Shown one piece after another: positions 1 to 11,600 of a stretch of 64,000 bases of DNA. Source of the DNA: Doris montereyensis. Its lineage: Eukaryota; Mollusca; Gastropoda; Nudibranchia; Dorididae. Both the position numbers and the translations under genes were made by a program. The stretch is taken from NCBI GenBank assembly GCA_037039925.1, contig JAXRKP010001648.1, positions 40,001-104,000 on the forward strand, given 5' to 3'. The notes under the pieces were generated by a model that was given only the letters and a program-made list of their open reading frames with translations, had not been told where the DNA came from and did no database searches. Positions within the stretch are counted from its first letter, which is position 1. Each line of letters begins with the position of its first letter.

Positions 1-804
1 AATGATGTTCAGTCGGTGAACCTGCGCTTGAGCGGGGATACGGACTAAAAATCCAATTTTATCTTTTATAATTTTTGATAATTATTAGAGCAATTGAAAA
101 AAAAGGAAAAATATTCAAGGGCAAACCGTATTCAATGAAGCATCATCTTACTTCTATTTAAAGAATTATATAGTTTAAGCTTATATAAACATCTACGGTA
201 CTTAATAGTGTACATCTGGCTTTATTTGGCTGAAGAGAAGATTACGTGATGATATAAAAATGGGAACTATATTTACTTGAGGGTGATGTCACTGCCCGAG
301 GGCCACATCTATAATTATATGGGCTACATGTAGGCCAATGCTTAGCAAGGCGTTCATTATTCTTTCCATTCATTTTTGATACTTTCCCCTGGAAACGATA
401 GGCGATTTCATAATAAATCCCTCCTCTGTTTTTTCCCTCCCTTACTTTATTCATATTTCGGTCGTCTTTGTAGTCTTTTTCCTCTTTTGTTGTTGTTGCT
501 CTTATTGCTGCTACTGCTCGTGCTCCCATAATAATGGAGAAGATAATGATGATGATCAATGCGATGGTGGTTCTTGGCGCCAGTTGAGACAACAAAATTG
601 AAGACCCATCTTAACCCGTTTGGGTGTTTTTAACCTTATCTTATGCTTGTGTCGCCATGCTGCGGTGCAAGAAAGGAGACACCTTTAAAAAAATGTACCT
701 CCACAACTCTTCACTCTAAGCGAGCTTAGCAGTATTAGCAAGGTTTGTGTGGGCTCTCTCCTTTCATGACGAGGCGATAAGTAAAAAAAAAAAAAGCAAC
801 TGGT
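1..804. other. Stretch without recognised gene
   Basis: AT-rich sequence upstream of the trinucleotide array. A minus-strand open frame at 242-595 has no domain-like character and no splice context. I see no gene here. Confidence 0.5.
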
Positions 805-814
805 TTGATCCTGT

Positions 815-1422
<608 letters not shown>

Positions 1423-1555
1423 ATTGTCATTTACTTATATAACACATGATACAAAGGAGCCACAATGGAGTGGAGTCAAAAGTGGTAAACGACAATTATA
1501 AAAAATACCGTAGCCCATTTTTAATACGTGACAAATCCAGTATGGAAGACAGAAC

Positions 1556-2250
1556 ATGTCATGCACAACAAGGCTTTTTCAATTTGATAAAGATCAGGTA
1601 ACTCTGTCTTTGAATGATTATCTGCACTTGTCTTTGTTGTACAATTCGCCATATTGCAATTGTGACCGAAGTCGATGTAGAGGAAAACAGAACAGCTCTT
1701 GTGGGCAGGGGTTTCACGATCACTTGTCAATATGCAGTATTATAAATCGAAATTGTTCGTTTCACGCACATTAAAAGAAATTTCCAGATCCAAGTTGTCT
1801 GTGAATTCACCCCTCAAGATTTGTATCCGTCCTGAAGTGCTTGACGATCAGAAAATTAGGAAAGGATCATGTTGTGTAGACGAGATTAATGTATGGCAAC
1901 ACAATATTTTTTATGGAGAGGACTCTAAATGTGAATCATCTTTTCATAGTGATGACTGTCAAGAGTGAAAATAAGGGATGAAATTGTAAATAAATGTTTT
2001 GGAATACATTTACCAATCATTTGCTCAACTCCATGTGAAAGTTTCAAGAAAGAAAATTAATGCAAGTGATGGAGCTATTCAGCTTGGACGAAAAGCTGAT
2101 CCCACCCTACTTGTTGCCACTGAAAATATCTGACAGCAGCATTTAGTTCTTGTCACAGATCCATTTAGACTTGACCGTCAAGATATGTACAGTGTACTAC
2201 CTAGATCGAAATTTATTTAAAGTTTGTACAAAAGTAGAGCTAGATAATCT
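1556..2250 (+). other. Possible upstream exon region of the unrecognised plus-strand gene
   Basis: Open stretches of unbiased, protein-like composition occur here: one at 1699-1968, containing LKEISRSKLSVNSPLKIC, and one from about 2071 encoding LFSLDEKLIPPYLLPL, the latter broken only by a TAG. They lie just upstream of the first well-supported exon at 2521 and could be 5-prime exons carrying base errors. I could not assign clean splice sites or link phases, so this is tentative. Confidence 0.25.
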
Positions 2251-2520
2251 AATCTAGATTGAAGAATTCATTTTTCTTCTCTTTGCACAGGAAGTTCTGA
2301 AGTGAAACTTCCCATTTTTATTTTATAAAATACAATATTACATAATATAGATTAATACATTACATTTTGCGTATATAAAATATAAACAATGGATAAACCC
2401 AGTGACATGCCTCTGTCAGGAGATTGTGAGTCTTCAGATTGAATTTTATTTTTCAAATTTAACACATTGTTTACTAAGTAGCTTAATCAGTTCAGAATAT
2501 CTTCTGAGCTGTGGTTACAG

Positions 2521-2651
2521 GACAATGGGGACCCAGTTACCAGGAAAAGTGCGGCCATAAATCGTCTGAGAAACAATTTACGCAAGAAAAGGAGTCTCTT
2601 GCAGATCAGTTTGACTTCAGAATGTACATATCATTTCATTTTAAAGATGAG
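2521..2651 (+). CDS. Exon of unrecognised plus-strand gene
   Basis: Acceptor ttacag before 2521 and donor gtaatc after 2651. The reading frame enters with two bases and contains [15 protein letters not shown], ending in phase 0. Other frames contain stops or are low-complexity basic sequence. Confidence 0.6.
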
Positions 2652-5600
2652 GTAATCTATCAGTCTCTTTCAACTATAAAATAGAATTTGGTTTTGGGAG
2701 GAGTTCTGTAGTCGGTCATATCCATAGGATATAACTGAGTAAAGGCTTGTTTTTTGTCTGGGAAGAAATAAAAAAGATGTTTTTGAGAAGTTGCTGTTTA
2801 CAAGAGAAGTGGGTTTTTTCACATTATAATGGGACACGTTTCAATCATTTTTCTACAAGAGCAGTGGGTTTTTTTTATATTATGGGACGGGTTTCAGTCA
2901 TTTTCACAATGTGACACGATGAGCTAATGGGAAATTTTTAAGACAACGGACCGTTTGTAAACCTGAACACGAGCAGTTTAAATGTCTCTGCCAACGGTCA
3001 CTTTGACAATAGTGACATATCGGACTGGGACAACCCTTTAAATCGAAAGGGACTCTATTGATCATATTTGTTTACATGACTCAGTATGTATCTAATTTGC
3101 ATATATATATAATAATTTGCATAGTACTGAGATAATGTCTAAAGATAGTTTGACATGATCTGTTAATGATCACTTGTCATTGAATTTCTCTTACTAAATG
3201 CCTGACTACGGAACTCTTCCTTCGTTTTTTACTTAAAAATTTAAAGGCTCTGTCGATTGTTTGTAAATATAATGGAATTTGAGCATTATTTTTTTTATAA
3301 GGATTAAGTCTGTAGACAAATTGAAAGGGAGAGAGTGATGGGCTCCACTTAAATAAAAAAATGAAGATCATATTGATATATATTTAAAAGAATTTAAGAG
3401 TTATTTTTCTAATACCTTTTCTGAATAGTATAGGGATGGGGAATAACATTTTAGAAGGATATTTTATTGGTGAAAACCTAATAGAAATACACTGATGATC
3501 AGTCAACAACTATATGATTCTACAATATTTTGAAAATGCAGGGGTTAGAACTTCTTCAAGTTTTAATTTTCTTTTATATCCTGAAACTTGTTATTTAAAC
3601 TTCAAAAGATCGATACATTTTTTATACTATACACTTTAATCTATCTAGCCTTTTCCGTGTGTTTTTTTTCTTTTGACAGAAAAAGAAGGATGCTGTATTT
3701 GAAGTTGATGAAGTCATGCTTGTAATGACTAACAATTATGAACATAGTATACTGCAAGGTGTAAAGGTAAGCAAGTGTCTGTGGACATTGATAGATATTG
3801 ACTCATGATTTTTTTTTTTTTTTAAGTAAAAAGGACTTGAAAGAAATTCTCAACAAATGAAAAAAACTACTATCAACCTCAATCGGTTCACTTCCTAACT
3901 TCAATACACCATTTATGATGAAAACCACTCAAAATAGTAAAATTACTGATTTTAGTTGTTTTTTTATTTCAGAATGAATCCTTTTCCTACGAAAGTTCCA
4001 AAGAACTTATTGAAAAAGATGTAGTGCAGCTACATGCCCACAAATGGCAACCTATGAGACGGGTATGTCTATCATACATTGTACAAACGGTAGCATTTTT
4101 TAAATTTGATAATATCACTTAATTTTGTCTATCATACATTGTAAAGGGGTAGCATTTTTTTATTTGATTAATATCACTTAAATTTGTCTATGGGTGTGAA
4201 TTTTAAATTCCAATTTTTTAAAAACAAACACCAAAATAAAATGACCATGTTAGGTAGACCCACACCGGCATCGGGCCCGACGGTCAGACTGTACATATTT
4301 CCGGTGGAAAAAAATGCAACCTGGCTCATTAGTAGTGTTAGGTAACAAAAACGACGATCCACCCACACCGAAACCTGACGTCCCGGAGCCGACTTTTAGG
4401 AATGAACGTGTTCATTCCACGCCGTCCGTCGGGCGAAATGGGAGACAATTTTATAGGTTTTTCCTATACAAATTATTTCCCTTTTCCGCCACATGTCTGT
4501 AAATAGCATTTTGCAATCTCAAGCGGTGGACTGGAGGATGTATTTCTCAGAATTTGGTCGGTTGACAATGTATGACGAAGCATTGATTCTTTGCGACAGC
4601 ATCGATCGTCTATTTACAACAAGAAAGACCCGCTTCATCACAACAGAGGATATAGGTGGTGAAACTCACCAAGAGATTTCCGCTTTTGTTGTATGGGATG
4701 GACCCAAAATCGTTTTGATGAGCTATTGTGCCTTCGTATCCTTCTTCTTAGCCACAGTAACAACAACAATTTTCTTCTCCTGCTACACGCCATTTTCTAC
4801 AAATGCCTGTTGTCTGACCGTCAGGTTCCGCTGGCGGTATGGGTGGCACAGCCGGCAAAAAAACATCGGGTCGGTTCTGACCGTCGGGCCCGATGTCGGT
4901 GTGGTTCTAGCCTTACCCTTCTCAAAGTTGATTTATTACATCAAGTATAATGAAAAAATAAGGAAATATACTTAAAACTTTTATGCCTGCTTGTTTTGAT
5001 TACATCTTGTGCTTTATTGATATGCAGCACATGTGAAGCTTCACTGAGATCATGTCACTAAAATTTCTCTTCTATACTGGCTGGTATTGGCATCTTTGCC
5101 TGTATGTATCAGTTTACTTTGTTAAGCAAAAGCAAAAATGAAAAAAGACATTTATTTTTATCGCTGGGGGGGGGGAATTTCAGCTAGTGTTTATCAGTTG
5201 CAACAAAGACTTTTCACAAAGTCAAGCTATGTTCTCCATTTACAATGTACTGGGGATGCATGATTGTATTGTAACTAATGATGCCAGACTTTATAAGATG
5301 ATCATGATATTATTGCTGCCTGTTTTATATACATGCATAGAAAAACAACATGACTGGTTTTTAGTGTGATCTATTTTTAAATAAAATGAGATGACATACA
5401 CATTCTTTATCTCCTTAAGGGGAGGAGCGGGTTCTGGGAATGCCATTTTTGCCGAAATGGGACAAATCTAGTCTATCATACTAGTGGATAGAGCAGTTCA
5501 TTCCGTCATAATGGTATCATAAAAGAAGCTCAGTATCGATTCTTTGAATTTATATGAATTTTTTAGAAGCATTTTTTATCCGATTGACTTGAAATTTGGC

Positions 5601-8600
5601 ACAAACCTTGCTTTTGATGCATGGAATAAAAGGATGCATGCGTTAGATGTTATTTTGTATACTTTCCGAAAAAATGAATTTTTTAGTTGAATAAAATTGC
5701 TGTAAATTGTAAACATTTTATATGCAACTTTCAACACACCATAAAACTAAAAGTTTGATAGATTCATCCAAACCCATGCATAGTTTTGTTCTATAGATGT
5801 AAATGAAGGAGTGTACCAATTTTGAGACACATCCCAAAATAATTGATTCAGATTTTACATTTTGAAAATGCATGTTATTTTTAGCTCATAAATCCAATAT
5901 GGCGGCGTTGCCATGGCAACACCCGACAAAATTTCAGTTTCTCATATTTTCTCCACCAATTTAGATACGTAGAACTCAAAAATTGAGATCCTAGTTGGCT
6001 TGCTCTATGGGTTTTCAAAATGGCTTTCAGAACCCGCTCCTCCTTAATGAGAAACCTTGCAGGGTTATTGGTGAAAAAGAGACGAGTAAAACAATCAATT
6101 AACAAAGAAATAATAATACATAATTTATAGACAGATAATAGTGAAAGGAGCGTCATAATATACATGCACATTCCTTTCTTGTGTACACTTGAAATTACAA
6201 TGAATTGAATATTTTAGTTGAATTCTAAATAAACGCTCTGTTGTAGAAATTATATGTTTCTTTTCTCGTAAAAGAAAGAAAAAACCTCGCTTCATACAGA
6301 TTGATTTTCATAATGAGAGGATGATATTGTCATTTTTTATTAAGTTGCATTCCCTAAACATTTTTGAAAATGTAATTAGTCATATCTTGATAATCCGCAC
6401 AGATGAGCTGGGAACAGATTTTTTCTATTTTATTTGTACCTGATAGCGAGATTCCGGATTCGAACACCTTATTTTGGAACAAGTTACCATAGAGAGTTTA
6501 TACTTCGATAAACCGAACACTCAGCAGTTCGAGAAAGGCCAACCAGTCCGCTGACGGCGCATCAAGGCCACCCGATCCGACTTTCTTAATACTACTACAG
6601 CTGTACAATTTAACGGTTTCTTCTGTCTCTGTCCATCTCTCTCTCTTGCTTTTTCTTCTTCACCCTCTCTCTTCCTCTTCTTCTTCTTCAAGTGGTGTAA
6701 ATTGTGTGTAATTGAGACACAAGTCAGAGAGAGAGAGAGAGATCTGACAGTGATGAACTGCATCATAGTGCTCTGTGCCCCATAGTATACACTAGACCTT
6801 CATTACTGTAAGTTTTGAGGCCATTCACTGATTCACAATGTGACTCTTTGATTGGCGATTTGATCATCCAGATGTCTCGATAATCTGGACAAATTGCTTG
6901 GAATAGCGGTTACCGACGCTTGATTGCATTGTACATTGGGTTGTTTTTAAATTGAGTTTCATTTCTCATTTTCCTTTTCCAAATTCTGATGGAGAAGATG
7001 TATGTAGTATTTTGTATTAATGGAATCGAGCCACAGTCAATGTAATAGCGAGATATCCGATTCTGAACTCCAGATTTGATGTTCTCTACAAATAGCATGT
7101 TTGGGAAAAAAGGGCCCACGCCTTTCTGACTGGCCAGTTCCATTCATTATTTTAAAAAGAGAGCATGTTCACTTTTTGCTGCTAAACTCTTCATTGACGA
7201 AAAAGGGAAAAAGGAAGTTCTAGGTGACTGAGTCTTCAGTATAATTTATATTGTCACTTTTTCTTCGCTTGTAAAGAAGGAAAAATGAATGGGGAAAGAT
7301 GAAAAATGAAACTTAATATAAAAATGGCCTTACTGTAGGAACTTGACAATGAGTAATTGTTTTATTTTATTTCAAGAAATCGCTTTCAAGAAAATAATCT
7401 TTCATTTAAGGTTATCATTTTGAAACTAACTACTCATGCACAACTTCGTCTTCTACAACATGCTCATTTAACAACAAAAATATACATCACACTTTGTTTC
7501 TCTAATTTTTAACACTTAATTTAGATAAGATTAGATTTTTATAGAATGTATGAAAATGTATGATCATTGCCAACTATATTTGAAAGCTAAAACTTGTTTT
7601 TTTTATGTCAGGTAATTCATTTTGATTTTCATTCCTCTTTCAGGATGTTATAGGTTGCAAAACTTTCGTGGACTTCTTCCTGTGGCCTCGAAATGATATT
7701 GAAAGAATACAGTGCCATTTATTTTCACGTTGGAAGGGCGAGGATGGTCCTTTTCGGCAACTTAATGTGAGGATCTTAACACTAAAAAAACATTCAACTC
7801 AAATGACATTAGTTTCTGGGTGAAGTTATTTAAATTAAAAGTTAATTTTCTAACTCTCTGATTTGTAATGTATTTTATGAATATATCGTCAGGTTTTTAA
7901 AATTAATTTTGGAGAAAAGTTTTGTTTTTGTTTTTTTAATTGTTGTTTTGAATCATTCATTCGAAATTTGCTATTCAGGATCTACTTGGCTTGCATGGTA
8001 AAGAATTTCATCCTTATTTTTTTAGATTTCTTCACAAGATATGTTTTATTATGAATCATGTCCTCAGCATGGCATATACTAGCATTGTAATTATGCTGAA
8101 TTATATTGAAATATCCTAAAATTTAGATGAGAAAAATTTGGAGATGCCAAGTTTCTTTAATGTAGTGAAATAAGGCTCAACCATTCAGTCCCTGATTGGA
8201 GGAATTAAACAAAATTGTGCTGCAGTATTTTAGATTGCATTGAAAAAGCATTTACGGTATTGAAAATTTTAGAATGCGGTTTTAATCAAAAAGTTATGGA
8301 AGAGTAAATAAGACTGCACTAGTGTTGATTATCTTCACACTTGCACTGACAAGCTAAATGAATCCAAAATTGAGATCTTTTCCTTTGTTTTCTTGATATG
8401 ATGGTTTTTATTGTAACTTCCATTTGACTGTCAGGGGTTCTATTTAAAGAAAAACTGGTCAGTTTTTTTTTCAAAATTCATCACTTTTTTTTTTTTTTTT
8501 GCAAGATGACATATACCGTCAGTAAAATTATGTAAACACATACAAGGTGTCCAGCAGGGTCAGAAAGTCGGATGTATGGATTTTTCATACTCAGATCGGA

Positions 8601-11600
8601 AATTGAATTGATGTCTTGGGTTGGAAAACAAGTAGAAAATGGGGCTCAGGTAGTAAAAACAGGGTTCCCATGCATCAGGGAAATCCTTGAAAACGAAAAT
8701 AAATGTTTCCCAGTGAGAAAATACCAGGGGAAATGATATATTGAGGACGAACATGAGAGAAAATCAGGGAAATTGGAGTAGACATGAACAATTATCGGCA
8801 CCACAAAATAGGAAAATGCGAATAAGTTTGGGGATAACAAATCATCATTTTATCGTCCATTTCCGGTCATGCATGCTTTGCTGTCTGGCGATTCTTTCAT
8901 GTTGAAACTAAATGATTCCGATACCTTCTTTAAATTTTAAAGTTTGCCTGGAGAATTAGTATCGGATTTCGACACAAAGTTTTCAATAGTTTCTTTAGTT
9001 TTAACTCCTTTACCAATACCATGAACTGCGTATCTACGGCCCAGCCTCCTTTCTTCAATTTGACTTTTACTCTGGAGAGATTAAGGATGTCGTGTGTGTT
9101 AAAAAGCCGATCGCGCACGTTGTAAATAGAACAGAGGAAGATTTATAATTATGTGGGATTGCCTGGGCCTAATGGCTGGTTCGTGTTTTTTTGTGCTGTG
9201 TTATGGATTAAAAATCCACGTAACTTTATAACTTATGATGTTAAGATGTGAAACCTATATATTCTGATAAAGTGTTATTGATAAGCCAAGTAACACTGTT
9301 GAGTTTGAAAGAGCTGTCGTGAAGCCATGATAAATAAAGAGCAAAATACAATTGGCAGCTGTGGTCAATTTGCATAAGAATAGCCCCTACAATGCTTCTT
9401 CTACTATCACGTCTAAATTGCTGCACATTGTCTCTTTGTAGCATCAATAACACACCCCAAACCCCATGCTATTTACAGGAGATACCATTTTAGTGTTTAA
9501 AGGGATGGTCAAGACAATTCACTTCAATAAAATCCTTTCATTCTCTGTAACAGAAGGGTCTATTCTTCGCACCTTGAAATCTAACACCTATCTACTTGGA
9601 CTCTACCAAGATTCATTAACGAAGCAAGCATCACTTTTTCTCTTATATGATTGGCTGACCAATCAGAAAGCTAGTTTTAGCTTTATTTGAGTCAATGAGT
9701 GGAAATACAATGAAAATAAGACAGACTTTGAGGGCATCCCCAATCCACACGGAAATAACCGGACTTCACGCGACATGGTTTGCAGGAGGAAGATGGATAT
9801 AGCCAGCCTTCGCATTACACGGTTTGTTAGTGAAGGACAGAAATAGTCAGTGGGCACACCACAGGTGCTAAAAGACAGATTCATATCCCATATATCGTGG
9901 ACTTACTCATTTAGACAGGTTCTCCGACGATATATTTTATCTATGATGTGAATGCTTTATTGTTTTTGTTTCAGTCCTTGCAACATTCCATAAACTGCAT
10001 TTCTTTTATTCTGCTGTTCGTATTAGGCTGCTTATTCATTTGGGAGTGATGACTATGAACGGCAGCTTATGAGACTTTTGACCTTAAAAGAGAAAACAGG
10101 ACTTATCATTACAAATGGAGAACAGGATGTTTTCCTTTTTTGTTGACAAACATCAAATGCAGGTTAGTTGAAGTGATGTCTGTAATCATCTTGTTGTTAA
10201 TCTTATTGTTTTGTAAACTATAGCTGCTTTATTATTATTCCTTTTTATTTGTAATATTAGTTGTTGTGCAAGGGTTGTTGGCAAGACGACTCACACAGTT
10301 AGCTGTGATTTGTTCTTTTTGTGACAGATCAAGGATCATAATGAAATGTTTCAGTCAAAAAGTTGCCTTGCAATTTATTTTTCTTCTTGAATACTCATCT
10401 TTTTCTTTCTTATTGCCTCTTTTCAACTTCTTAGTTTTCTTTCCTTTTTCTTATGCATAATGGCTAGTTGTATATTTTCTTTTCTTATTTTTTCTGGTTG
10501 GGGGGCGGGGCGGGGGGGCTCGGCCCATAGTCCAGAGGCAAAGTGTCAGCCTCTAAACCTTAAGGTCATGTGATCAAGCTCCACCAAGGGTTGAACATTT
10601 TCTCAAGTTTTTTTCAAGTAACATCTACCTCCTTGGTTCAGGTAGGTGGATCGACACTGAGTCCTATCAGAGACGGGCGATAAAAAAAGTCCCATGTGCA
10701 AATCACAAGTCTGTGCATGTTAAAGATCCCTTGGCTGTTTACAAGGCAGTCCAGGCAAAAATAAAAATCCTACCAGAGATTGTGGATGTGGATAAATCAA
10801 ATAAGATAAAATTGAAAATCTGGTTGGCCATATTGGAAACACCACCGTGTGTCATCTTTATTGACTCACTTACAGTCACCATCTGTAAAACACGTTCACG
10901 TGATGGCTATGACGTCACTTTCGTTTGCCATCTTTAAAGCATGTATTTCCTTGTAAAAGCCTGCTGACTAAAGTTACGTGATGCAAAGCTTAAGATGAAG
11001 TTTTGAGATGCACTGCCATAATATTAGTAACAATATCCTACAGACAGGAAACGAATGAAAAGAAGACATGTCTGTCTCATAAATGAGTCATATCATATTT
11101 GAAAGATTTCATGACTCCAAATCAAATATCTGGCACTGAAATAACCTTGTTCATAAAAAGGAAATTATAGAATAGCAAGCAACAATGCATATGAGCATCT
11201 TAAACATCGCTATTTCTTCCTTCATGTGTTTTGTTTATTTTATTTGTACTCTTGGGACCCATCATAATCATACACACCCTGTCACAATTTTTCCTAGAGT
11301 GGACTTGCCTTCAAGATGCTTCAATAATCTGTTAGAAAATAAATCAAAGGTACGGCTTGGTTGAGTGACAAAGGTTATGGCGGCAACACTGATTGATAAC
11401 AGGGATGGGGATTTTTCCAGATTTTCCAGTTTGTTTTTGGCACTGCGTGAGCCCTCCATGTTTTCATGGTTCAATTTACACAGACCAAAAGTCACCAGTT
11501 GTCCAGTAAACATAATTTTAGCAACCAAGAGAGAGCGTCATTAATTTGTCAGGTAAAGGAAATGACATTGAATAATATGAAAGCTCCATAGGAACAAAGA

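Noticed and set aside
4493..4975. 160-codon open frame
   Set aside because: Lies inside the Harbinger-like MITE and includes its terminal repeat; no transposase motifs.
7979..7997. Possible 19-base micro-exon between cag and gtaaag
   Set aside because: The flanking exons are both phase 0; a 19-base insertion would break the frame.
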